In this document: positions 17,508 to 24,719 of the stretch, in pieces
Numbering within the stretch: position 1 is the first letter of the stretch
Layout of the letters: each line of letters starts with the position of its first letter
Assembly (NCBI GenBank): GCA_039975855.1
Contig: JBDWGH010000002.1
Span: 992,001 to 1,056,000, forward strand
Length of the DNA stretch: 64,000 bases
Direction: 5' to 3'
DNA from: Litorimonas sp039975855
Lineage (GTDB): Bacteria; Pseudomonadota; Alphaproteobacteria; Caulobacterales; Maricaulaceae
Program-made: the position numbers and the translations under genes
Notes under the pieces: model-generated
Databases searched by the model: none
The model's input: the letters and a program-made list of their open reading frames with translations, nothing else
What the model was told of the DNA's origin: nothing

Positions 17508-18601
17508 GCGTCAGCCCCCTCTAGAACTCCGCGTTCAATTTGGTCTCTTTCTATGGACTCAAATAGAGCCTTGAAGTTTCCTTCACCGAAGCCGTCTTTG
17601 TAATCGCCGACACGTTGGATGAATTCAAAAAAGACGGGACCAACTTGCGGTTGGGCAAAAATCTGGAGTAATAAACGCGGCTGACCGGACTCCGTTGTTC
17701 CGTCCAAAAGAATACCACGTGTCTTCAGAGCGGCCTCATCCTGCCCATGACCCGGCAAACGTTCAGAGAGCATTTTGTAATAGGTCTCAGGCGGCGCTGT
17801 CATGAACGGTACACCATTTGCTTTCAGCTTATCCCAGCACGCAACGAGGTCTTCGCAAATGAGCGCGATATGTTGAATGCCTTCGCCATTGAACTCTCGC
17901 AAGAACTCCTCGATTTGACCCCCACCACTTTTGCCCTCTTCATTCAAAGGGATACGAATTTTTCCGTCCGGCGCGGTAAGAGCCTTCGACGTCAAACCAG
18001 TATATTCACCTTTGATATCGAAATAGCGGATTTCTTGAAAGTTGAAGAGCGTCTCATAAAAGTCTGCCCAGTATGCCATTCGCCCACCATAAACATTGTG
18101 CGTAAGATGATCGATAAGCTCAAAGCCGCATCCTTCAGGGTAGCGATCAACTCCTTCGAAAAATTCGAAATCAATATCGTAAACGGATAAGCCGCCGGTT
18201 CCGTCGTTATAACGGTCAATCAAATAAATGATGGAATTCCCGATACCTCGAATGCCAGGAATGTTGAGTTCCATTAGACCTGGAGTGAGCTCAACGGGTT
18301 CGGCCCCCTGTTTCAATAAATGCTCATAGGCCTTCGCCGCATCTTTAACACGGAAACCCATGCCACACGCACTTGGCCCATGCTCACGTGAGAAATACCA
18401 AGCCGGCGTATTCGTTTCGTAATTGGTGATAAGATTGATTCCACCTTGGCGCCAAAGCTCCACATCTTTCGAGCGATGACGAGCAACTTTGGTAAAACCC
18501 ATGACTTCGAAAACAGGCTCCAACACGCCTTTTTCGGGGGCGGAAAATTCGATGAATTCAAAGCCGTCTAATCCAGCGGGATTTTCAAATAAGTCTGCCA
18601 T
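17504..18601 (-). CDS. hpd: 4-hydroxyphenylpyruvate dioxygenase
   Basis: The product has 365 residues from ATG 18601, with a GGAG Shine-Dalgarno about 10 bases upstream. The enzyme turns 4-hydroxyphenylpyruvate into homogentisate using Fe(II) and O2. The two VOC modules carry the iron ligands His165 (IDHLTHNV), His244 (IQHIAL) and Glu326 (FFEFIQR), and the C-terminal product-pocket region GFGEGNFKALFE is intact. It is the first gene of the five-gene catabolic operon and is read divergently from a MarR regulator, with two palindromic sites between them. Confidence 0.95.
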   Translation of the reverse strand: MADLFENPAGLDGFEFIEFSAPEKGVLEPVFEVMGFTKVARHRSKDVELWRQGGINLITNYETNTPAWYFSREHGPSACGMGFRVKDAAKAYEHLLKQGAEPVELTPGLMELNIPGIRGIGNSIIYLIDRYNDGTGGLSVYDIDFEFFEGVDRYPEGCGFELIDHLTHNVYGGRMAYWADFYETLFNFQEIRYFDIKGEYTGLTSKALTAPDGKIRIPLNEEGKSGGGQIEEFLREFNGEGIQHIALICEDLVACWDKLKANGVPFMTAPPETYYKMLSERLPGHGQDEAALKTRGILLDGTTESGQPRLLLQIFAQPQVGPVFFEFIQRVGDYKDGFGEGNFKALFESIERDQIERGVLEGADA

Positions 18602-18632
18602 GTTGGAACTCCGGGGGAATTGCTTTTCATTT

Positions 18633-18646
18633 GTTGCGATAACAAC
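18633..18646. promoter_or_regulatory. candidate MarR operator, copy 1 (imperfect)
   Basis: The sequence GTTGCGATAACAAC keeps the GTTG-N6-CAAC outline of the perfect site 26 bp to its right, with mismatches in the centre. It lies between hpd (start 18601) and marR (start 18694). Confidence 0.55.
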
Positions 18647-18658
18647 TATCAATATATT

Positions 18659-18672
18659 GTTGCAATTGCAAC
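18659..18672. promoter_or_regulatory. candidate MarR operator, copy 2 (perfect palindrome)
   Basis: GTTGCAATTGCAAC is a perfect 14-bp palindrome, 22 bp upstream of the marR start. Its size and AT-centred dyad fit a MarR dimer. With copy 1 it could control both hpd and marR. Confidence 0.65.
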
Positions 18673-18693
18673 CTGTTTCTTTTAAGTGAAACT

Positions 18694-19152
18694 ATGGAAA
18701 ACTCGACACCCTCCCGTATCGGCCTTGACAATTTTTGGGCCTATCAAGTCGTTGTTTTGGCGGATCAAGTAAGCCGCTACACAATGAATGTTGTGAGAAC
18801 GGAGGCTAATCTCAATCAAAGCCAGTGGCGTGTGTTGGCGGCCGTCGCAGATAAACCCGGACGATCGGCAGCCGAAGTCACAGCTGTGACCCCCATGGAT
18901 AAAACCATTGTCAGCCGTGCCGTGGCCACCTTAATCAAAGAAGGTCTTATCAAACGCACACCTAGCCAAGATGACAAACGAATTGGGGCTCTGGAGATGA
19001 CCGCGCTCGGCTCTGACCGCTACGCGCTCATTAGCGAAAAACTAGCGGAAACCTTGAACGCGCCTATCCTAAACGGCGCATCAACAGAGGACTTCAATAC
19101 CTCTGTGAAACATTTCAGAAAATACGTGTCTGAACTATCACAACAGACCTAG
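18694..19152 (+). CDS. MarR family transcriptional regulator
   Basis: The product has 152 residues. The winged HTH is central (NLNQSQWRVLAAVADK, the recognition-helix region DKTIVSRAVATL, and the wing QDDKRIGALEMT), flanked by helices used for dimerisation. MarR proteins usually repress a divergent operon and release DNA on binding an aromatic ligand. The divergent hpd operon and the two GTTG-N6-CAAC sites between the genes make control of tyrosine catabolism likely, with homogentisate or 4-hydroxyphenylpyruvate as plausible ligands. The ligand is inference. Confidence 0.9.
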   Translation: MENSTPSRIGLDNFWAYQVVVLADQVSRYTMNVVRTEANLNQSQWRVLAAVADKPGRSAAEVTAVTPMDKTIVSRAVATLIKEGLIKRTPSQDDKRIGALEMTALGSDRYALISEKLAETLNAPILNGASTEDFNTSVKHFRKYVSELSQQT

Positions 19153-19263
19153 TGTTTGAGACACAGCTGACGCTTGACCAATTCCATCCTCGCCCCTATA
19201 CGGCGCGCTCGCGAGCGGGAGACCTTACAACGCAAACCCGTGACCAGACAAAAGGCTAAGACC

Positions 19264-19485
19264 ATGAAATCAGATATTCACCCAGACTACCACATGATCA
19301 CCGTTAAAATGGTTGACGGATCAACTTATGAAACACGCTCTACTTGGGGCAAAGAAGGCGATACACTCGTACTCGACATCGACTCCAAAACGCATCCAGC
19401 CTGGACAGGCGGAGATGCCAAGCTGATGGACCGCGGCGGACGCGTATCACGCTTTAAAGACAAGTTTGCAGGTTTTGGCGTCTAA
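19264..19485 (+). CDS. rpmE: 50S ribosomal protein L31
   Basis: The product has 73 residues and is the zinc-free (no Cys) L31 form common in alphaproteobacteria, with the family motifs IHPDYH, TRSTWG, HPAWTGG and GGRVSRF. ATG 19264 is chosen because it begins the protein at the expected position; the upstream frame from 19174 has no similarity. About 110 bp separate it from marR. The leader is AC-rich with no clear regulatory stem that I could find. A strong terminator follows, shared with the convergent rcdA. Confidence 0.96.
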   Translation: MKSDIHPDYHMITVKMVDGSTYETRSTWGKEGDTLVLDIDSKTHPAWTGGDAKLMDRGGRVSRFKDKFAGFGV

Positions 19486-19506
19486 AAGACACCACATCCA
19501 GACACG

Positions 19507-19536
19507 AAAAAGGCTCCCTTCGGGGAGCCTTTTTTA
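19507..19536. terminator. bidirectional terminator between rpmE and rcdA
   Basis: An 8-bp perfect stem AGGCTCCC/GGGAGCCT with a TTCG tetraloop is flanked by AAAA on the left and TTTTTT on the right. It can stop transcription from both convergent genes. Confidence 0.92.
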
Positions 19537-19556
19537 TTTGGGCTTGTGAAGCAAAC

Positions 19557-20117
19557 TTAGCGTTTAAATGCAGCTTCCAGACGGTTGATTTGATCTGCCA
19601 CGGTATTCCCAGTTTGCGCGGCAATTGTGCCGTAAAGTGAGCGATCAAGGCGCATGATACGCTCATAAAGCTGTTCAGACCGGGCGAGCAAATCGAGCAA
19701 GCGAGCTGGCAGGGCATAAGCATCTTTGGCGAGATCGGAAAAACTCAACGCACCTTCGGGCTTTTCTTCTGGGACGAGACGGTATTTATCCGCACGCGCC
19801 TCAGACAATTCCATCTCTTCTTCTTTGAGTGCACGTTGCACAAGCAACCAACTGGCCACCTGCATTAGGCGCGTTGTCAAACGCATAGACTGGCTAGCAT
19901 ATGTCAGGGCGTCAGTGCGTTGGAGTTTCTTAGAATCTTGCCGTCCGGGTCCATCCAAATATGCGGCTGTTTCCTCAACGAGATCCATGCCCTCGCGGAA
20001 CGTCTTAGAAAAAAGCTCTGATTTTGTGAAAGCTAACAGGCGCGCTTCGGCCTGCGGCGTCAGCGTATCGGTTAGCAAAGGTTTCTCGGATGAATTCAAG
20101 GGGGAAACAGCCATCAT
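19557..20117 (-). CDS. rcdA: RcdA-type regulator of CtrA degradation (DUF1465)
   Basis: The product has 186 residues from ATG 20117 (20114 also possible). It is all helical, beginning after a short Ser/Pro-rich leader, and matches the DUF1465 family whose founding member is Caulobacter RcdA. That protein is an adaptor that helps deliver CtrA to the ClpXP protease during the cell cycle. Conserved parts include the LTYASQSMRLTTRLMQ and LDLLARSEQLYERI helices. Its neighbourhood (rpmE convergent, DUF1192 upstream) matches what I recall from related genomes. Confidence 0.85.
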   Translation of the reverse strand: MMAVSPLNSSEKPLLTDTLTPQAEARLLAFTKSELFSKTFREGMDLVEETAAYLDGPGRQDSKKLQRTDALTYASQSMRLTTRLMQVASWLLVQRALKEEEMELSEARADKYRLVPEEKPEGALSFSDLAKDAYALPARLLDLLARSEQLYERIMRLDRSLYGTIAAQTGNTVADQINRLEAAFKR

Positions 20118-20232
20118 TGTTGTTCTCTTTACACTGTTTGTGGTGTGTCGCCTTGTTTTGCAAGACGCGGTTCGCATGGGTTTTTGCAAGCGCCAAGCCA
20201 AACGCGGGCAAAATCACTAAATTAGCGCTTAA

Positions 20233-20433
20233 TCAGCTTTTTTTACCGAATATCGCGTGAGCCGCGTCTGATTCGGCCTGTTTTTTGAGCCGTTCAGCTT
20301 TCAACCTTGCAATTTCTGCTTGATAGACCGCGATGCGATCGTCCAATTCCGAGACAGAAAGACCATAAAGATCCTCTCCCGGACTGGGGGATGTTTCACG
20401 AGACTGGGGTAAATCATCACCGAAAATAGACAT
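20233..20433 (-). CDS. DUF1192 family small protein
   Basis: The product has 66 residues. The family core is DLYGLSVSELDDRIAVY, then a coiled-coil helix (EIARLKAERLKKQ) and an Ala-rich end with the terminal IFGKK typical of DUF1192. It is soluble and probably dimeric through the helix. The function is unknown. It lies 115 bp upstream of rcdA on the same strand and may be cotranscribed. Confidence 0.85.
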   Translation of the reverse strand: MSIFGDDLPQSRETSPSPGEDLYGLSVSELDDRIAVYQAEIARLKAERLKKQAESDAAHAIFGKKS

Positions 20434-20541
20434 GGAGGTATCTCTTATAGCTGCGCAGACGGCTCTATTGCCAAATGGACGTTAATCTATTATGTGCAGG
20501 GCACTGATTGTTGATTTCAAGGTCAAAAATTAGTAAATCCA

Positions 20542-20562
20542 CCCCGCCGAGCGGGGTTTTTT
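20542..20562 (+). terminator. terminator-like hairpin in the trcR leader
   Basis: CCCCGC-CGA-GCGGGG is followed by six T residues. It points toward trcR and sits 48 bp before its start, while the nearest upstream gene reads the other way. So it ends either a short upstream RNA or the trcR leader itself. Confidence 0.75.
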
Positions 20563-20565
20563 CAT

Positions 20566-20591
20566 GCCTGCTTTTTGTTGAACAAACAGGC
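20566..20591 (+). promoter_or_regulatory. second leader hairpin before trcR
   Basis: GCCTG pairs with CAGGC (20566-20570 and 20587-20591), with an inner TTTG/CAAA stem. It starts 3 bases after the T-run of the terminator-like hairpin and ends 9 bases before the GGAG Shine-Dalgarno. Confidence 0.45.
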
Positions 20592-20610
20592 CTCCACTGA
20601 GGAGAGAGAG

Positions 20611-21270
20611 ATGACACAGATTTTAATGCCAAAGGCAACAGCTGTCTGGCTGATCGACAATACTGGCATGACTTTCAAACAAATATCCGAGTTTTGCGAC
20701 CTGCATATTCTGGAAGTTGAAGGCATTGCAGATGGTGACGTTGCCGCCGGCATTCGCGGCGCCGACCCAATCGCAAACGGTCAGGTTTCCCGCGAAGAAA
20801 TCGAAAAAGCCGAAAGCGATTCAAACTACGCGATGAAGCCCAATAGCTTTGACTCGGATAAGCTTGAGCCTAAGACAAAGAAAAAAGGCCCCCGTTATAC
20901 GCCGCTGTCACGGCGTCAGGATCGCCCAGACGCCATTGCTTGGCTCGTGCGCAATCATCCTGAAATCACGGATGCACAAATTTCCAAGCTCATCGGAACT
21001 ACTAAACCTACGATTAAGGCCATTCGCGAACGAACCCACTGGAAGATCAACACTATCAACCCTACTGACCCGGTCAGCTTAGGGCTATGTTCTCAAATCG
21101 ATCTGGACGGTATCGTTAAAAAAGCAGCTGAGAAGCGCGCAAAAGAACAAGCTAAGCTAGACGCAGAAGGCGGCGGCGAAACACTTGCACCGCTTCCGAC
21201 CCCGGAACCTGTGGCAGAAAAGCCCAAGGTTGAGCACACGCTAGAAAGCCTGTTCAAACCCAGCACCTAA
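20611..21270 (+). CDS. trcR: TrcR-type cell cycle transcriptional regulator (DUF1013)
   Basis: The product has 219 residues from ATG 20611, placed right after a GGAGAGAGAG ribosome-binding site. An N-terminal domain of about 55 residues (VWLIDNTGMTFKQIS) and a second domain around 105-145 with the HTH-like ITDAQISKLIGTTKPTIKAI are the DUF1013 signature. The C-terminus is an acidic/proline linker ending in LESLF. The family is linked to RNA polymerase and cell-cycle transcription in Brucella and Caulobacter (TrcR). The 180-bp leader contains a terminator-like hairpin, so attenuation is possible. Confidence 0.88.
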   Translation: MTQILMPKATAVWLIDNTGMTFKQISEFCDLHILEVEGIADGDVAAGIRGADPIANGQVSREEIEKAESDSNYAMKPNSFDSDKLEPKTKKKGPRYTPLSRRQDRPDAIAWLVRNHPEITDAQISKLIGTTKPTIKAIRERTHWKINTINPTDPVSLGLCSQIDLDGIVKKAAEKRAKEQAKLDAEGGGETLAPLPTPEPVAEKPKVEHTLESLFKPST

Positions 21271-21290
21271 GGCTGCTTTCAGTTTAAGTT

Positions 21291-21322
21291 AAAAAGCCCG
21301 CTCATTTGAGCGGGCTTTTTTA
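21291..21322. terminator. bidirectional terminator after trcR
   Basis: AAAAAGCCCGCTC pairs with GAGCGGGCTTTTT around an ATTT loop, giving T-runs on both strands. It serves trcR and the convergent DUF2959 gene. Confidence 0.92.
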
Positions 21323-21346
21323 TTGAGCATGAAACGCAATAGTGTC

Positions 21347-22003
21347 TTATGTTGACCCGTTCATCTCAGCGATGAACGCATCTGCAGCGGCGATGGACTG
21401 TTCCATCTCGGCGATAAGACGCGCGACATCACTCTCCAGATTCGCCGTCTCCGAATCAAGCGCGGCGATGGCGCGGGCGTTTAGGTTATGCTTCAAGTAA
21501 AGAACGCGGTCATTGAACACAGCAAGCACTGGGTCCATCGACGCCGTCGCATCATCCATCTTATCAATTAGAATATCATAGCGCGATTGAGTATCCCGCA
21601 GCTGACGCTCAGAGGCACGGCGCAGGGCTGGGTCAGAATATTGACCAAGCTCCCCTTCCCATTCACGGAAGAGATCACGAGAGACCCGCTTAACTGACTT
21701 TACGCGCGTTCGGACATCTTGAGCATCACTCTCAGCGCGTTTATGCGCGCGGTTCAAATCGTCGTAAACATCTTCTAGTTCACCCGCATCGACGCTTACC
21801 ACAGCGCGGAAAGCCTCCAAGGCGTTCTCAAATTCTTCTTTGGCCTCCGTTTGAGATATCGAGACACCCTCAACCCGGTCGACCAGAATATCGCGTTTCT
21901 CAATACCAAAGCGCTCTTGGATATTGTAAGAGGCGGTGGCGCAAGCCGACAGCATCACTGGCGCAAACATCAAAGCCGCGGTTAGTCTGATTAGTTTCGT
22001 CAT
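21347..22003 (-). CDS. DUF2959 family lipoprotein
   Basis: The product has 218 residues. It has a signal peptide with lipobox LSAC (Cys21), then a long, almost wholly helical, charged domain typical of DUF2959. Conserved stretches include EKRDILVDRVE near the start, AGELEDVYDDLN, and VLYLKHNLNARAIAAL. The fold is probably an antiparallel coiled coil anchored to the outer or inner membrane. The function is unknown. The gene lies 12 bp after the SDR gene and is probably cotranscribed with it. Confidence 0.9.
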   Translation of the reverse strand: MTKLIRLTAALMFAPVMLSACATASYNIQERFGIEKRDILVDRVEGVSISQTEAKEEFENALEAFRAVVSVDAGELEDVYDDLNRAHKRAESDAQDVRTRVKSVKRVSRDLFREWEGELGQYSDPALRRASERQLRDTQSRYDILIDKMDDATASMDPVLAVFNDRVLYLKHNLNARAIAALDSETANLESDVARLIAEMEQSIAAADAFIAEMNGST

Positions 22004-22015
22004 AAGAAACCCTTT

Positions 22016-22819
22016 CTAGTCTTCTACTGGCATTGTGTAGTTCAACGCCAACCGACCGCCATCAGCATAAATATGCTGTCCTGTGATGTAGCTGCTTTCT
22101 TCGGACAGAAGGAAAGCAGCAACAGATGCAATCTCGTCCGGAAGACCTGGACGTCCCAAAGGCGTGCGTTGCGTGATTTTTTTCATAGCGCCCGCATCGG
22201 ACACAACACTGGCAAGCATGTCGGTCTTGATAGACCCGGGTCCGATACCGTTCACTCGAATACCGTATGGGGCCAGTTCGATCGCCATAGCCCGTGTCAT
22301 CTGGTGCATTCCACCTTTGGAAATTGTGTAAGCGAGATAATCCGGGATCGCGACAGTATCATTTATAGAGGACATGTTGACGATGGCATATGGGCGTTCT
22401 GTCAGACGCGAACGATCCGCACGGTTCTCAATCTCTTCAACCATATATTTCGCAACGGCTTTAGACGCGAGGAATGCCCCGCGCAGATTTACGGCAAGGT
22501 TTCTGTCAAAGTCTTCGACGCTCATATCCAACGCACCCCCTTTGACGGCGATCCCGGCATTATTGATAAGTCCGTCAATTCGGTCATAGGCCCCTAAAGT
22601 TTCAGCAATCAAATTATGAACGGAAAGCGGATCTGACACGTCGCATTCCACAAAAATCGCGCGATCGGTATCTGCGGCCAAATCTTTACCAGCGGCCATA
22701 CCAGCTTCAGTATCAAGATCAGCGAGAACAACGCGGTGACCATCTTTCACAAGACGTTGCGCGCAGGCAAAGCCAATACCGCGTGCGGCTCCAGTGATAA
22801 TAAAGACACGATCAGACAT
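22016..22819 (-). CDS. short-chain dehydrogenase/reductase
   Basis: The product has 267 residues from ATG 22819, set by the AAGGAGG immediately upstream. It is a classical SDR with TGAARGIG at the nucleotide site, NNAG at about 88, catalytic Ser in VNMSSIN, and the YTISKGG Tyr/Lys pair. The LADLD end of beta2 favours NAD(H). The C-terminal YADGG motif is normal for 3-oxoacyl- or sugar-type SDRs. The substrate is not predictable. It shares a transcript with the DUF2959 lipoprotein. Confidence 0.88.
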   Translation of the reverse strand: MSDRVFIITGAARGIGFACAQRLVKDGHRVVLADLDTEAGMAAGKDLAADTDRAIFVECDVSDPLSVHNLIAETLGAYDRIDGLINNAGIAVKGGALDMSVEDFDRNLAVNLRGAFLASKAVAKYMVEEIENRADRSRLTERPYAIVNMSSINDTVAIPDYLAYTISKGGMHQMTRAMAIELAPYGIRVNGIGPGSIKTDMLASVVSDAGAMKKITQRTPLGRPGLPDEIASVAAFLLSEESSYITGQHIYADGGRLALNYTMPVED

Positions 22820-22913
22820 AGCGTCCTCCTTCATTTCAAAAATAAACCCTCACTGACCATCCGGTCAATGAGGGGGCTATAAGCTGCGCCGTTTCCGGCT
22901 TCAACAGGTGTAC

Positions 22914-23084
22914 TTAATGCTGTTCAGAAAACTGCGAGAGCGTATCTTTAATCTGGAGTTTCTGACGTTTGAGACGTGAAACGCGTATATTATCTGGGAG
23001 TGGACTTCGGAGTTCGGCCTGGATTTTTTCTTCCAGATTGGTGTGTTTGCTTTGCAGTGTTTCCAAATGTGCCGCTACTGCCAT
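22914..23084 (-). CDS. DUF465 (YdcH-type) small protein
   Basis: The product has 56 residues. It begins MAVAAHLETLQSKH at ATG 23084, behind an AGGAGAG ribosome-binding site, and ends with FSEQH. The pattern of a helix with HLETLQSKHTNLE, then a PLPD turn, then a helix with VSRLKRQKLQIKD, is the DUF465 helical hairpin. Such proteins are very common in alphaproteobacteria and of unknown function. A second, distinct DUF465 gene lies divergently 182 bp away. Confidence 0.88.
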   Translation of the reverse strand: MAVAAHLETLQSKHTNLEEKIQAELRSPLPDNIRVSRLKRQKLQIKDTLSQFSEQH

Positions 23085-23265
23085 GTCTCTCTCCTGCTAT
23101 TTAATGATGTCTTTCAGTATCACAAAATTGGGTCTGAGTCTTCCATGATGTCGAATCCTTGCCAATTTTTATGGTAGTTTGAGTTAACAGGCCCTTTTAT
23201 TCAGCATTACCGATGTTTCTTTGTGGGTTATTGCACGGGGCGAACTATCAGTTTAGGGGACGGCC

Positions 23266-23511
23266 ATGGACGAACTACCACCTGATAACCCCGAACAGGA
23301 AATCCCAGAAGAGCTATCCGAAGAGGATATGATAAACCTTTTGGAACGGCTAAAAACAGAACATCGGGCAGTTGACCGAGAGATCAAAGCCATGATCGAG
23401 ACCGGTGTGATGGATATGTTGAAGGTTAAACGTATGAAGAAAATCAAGCTGGCCATGAAAGATAAAATCACCTTCATCGAAAATCAGATCACACCCGACA
23501 TCATTGCCTAA
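23266..23511 (+). CDS. DUF465 (YdcH-type) small protein
   Basis: The product has 81 residues. An acidic, Pro/Glu-rich N-terminus of about 25 residues is followed by the DUF465 hairpin. Recognisable parts are LKTEHRAVDREIKAM, then DMLKVKRMKKIKL, and the ending ITPDIIA. The basic second helix could contact nucleic acid, but the function is unknown. It is divergent from the shorter DUF465 gene, and the two may form a pair. Confidence 0.88.
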   Translation: MDELPPDNPEQEIPEELSEEDMINLLERLKTEHRAVDREIKAMIETGVMDMLKVKRMKKIKLAMKDKITFIENQITPDIIA

Positions 23512-23537
23512 TCTGAGTGGGCCTTACCTAAAACACC

Positions 23538-24623
23538 CTAGCCTAAAAACGCAAAACGCTTATCGGCAGAACCGTCCATCAACATCTCTGCTAACAATTC
23601 CCCAGAGCCAGCGCAGAGCGTCCACCCCATGTGGCCGTGTCCCGTATTTACCCATAAATTTCGAACTGATGTACCGCTGATATAAGGACGTCCCACAGGA
23701 CTGACAGGGCGAAGGCCTGTCCATGTTGACCGTGCTTGCCCCAACCGCAGCATTAGTCCCGGCGCAATGTCTCGCCAGCGTTCGAGCAAAGACTCCGGAT
23801 CATCCAAACCCCAACCGCCAGATATCCGAACACGATCTGAAAATACTGTCATAGCCGATCGGCTCTGCGCATCCATTGCTGGGCAAGAGGGAAGATCGTC
23901 TATATCGTCAGGTAAAGCAAAATCCGCGGCTGCACCCGCAATTGGCTTTAAATTCATTCTGACACCCAATCGAGAGAGACAGTCTACCGACTGAACGCCT
24001 CCAGCGACAACTAAATGCTCAGATGTATGAATATCTTGTGCCGTACGTATAAAGAACTGGCCGTCGCTTTGCCGGATATCAAAATCCACTGCATCATAGG
24101 TAAATTTAACGCCGCAGGCTTTCAATTCAGCGGCTAAAGCGCAACCAAATTCTCGTGCATCACCTGATGTGTCATTCGGAAATTGGCAGGCCACTTTTCC
24201 AAATGTGTCGACAGGATCAATTAGGATATTGGCCCCTATTCCGATTTCATCATATCCCGACTGCGCAATGCTCGCAGCATCCATGTCATCAAAGAGCTGC
24301 ACACATCCCGACGAGAGGGGTGACAAGCCCAATGACTTCATTTTTTCCATTAGCAACTGTTTCGACCGTTCTCCCAAGCGAGCTGTGACGCGGGCAGCAT
24401 CTAACCTTGCTCGGGCTAGCTCAGGTGAGATCTTTTGGTTAAGATCCCAACTCATAGCCTGACTGGGATGTATCATGCCGGAATTGGAGAAGCTGGTTCC
24501 TTCGCATGGACCTGGACGCGCATCGATAACTCGGACCCGCGCACCTTTTAATGCCAAAGCATCCGCCGTGCAGAGTCCGATCAACCCCGCTCCAATTATT
24601 ATTATGTCCTGCTGACTACTCAC
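23538..24623 (-). CDS. FAD-dependent amino acid oxidoreductase (DadA-like)
   Basis: The product has 361 residues of the DAO fold: an N-terminal Rossmann motif GAGLIGL, the SNSGMIHP segment seen in D-amino-acid dehydrogenases, and the C-terminal GHGHMGWTLC FAD loop. It is shorter than E. coli DadA (432). It likely oxidises a D-amino acid or related amine, passing electrons to the respiratory chain. The substrate is uncertain. No alanine racemase or deaminase partner is adjacent; the divergent neighbour is an esterase. Confidence 0.82.
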   Translation of the reverse strand: MSSQQDIIIIGAGLIGLCTADALALKGARVRVIDARPGPCEGTSFSNSGMIHPSQAMSWDLNQKISPELARARLDAARVTARLGERSKQLLMEKMKSLGLSPLSSGCVQLFDDMDAASIAQSGYDEIGIGANILIDPVDTFGKVACQFPNDTSGDAREFGCALAAELKACGVKFTYDAVDFDIRQSDGQFFIRTAQDIHTSEHLVVAGGVQSVDCLSRLGVRMNLKPIAGAAADFALPDDIDDLPSCPAMDAQSRSAMTVFSDRVRISGGWGLDDPESLLERWRDIAPGLMLRLGQARSTWTGLRPVSPVGRPYISGTSVRNLWVNTGHGHMGWTLCAGSGELLAEMLMDGSADKRFAFLG

Positions 24624-24719
24624 GGGCGCGACCTACACAAATGCATGTGCGGCGCATAGTGGGGAATACTTGTTCCATACGCGTTTTCCTGCGTATCAAG
24701 TACAGAACGGGAGAGTTTT

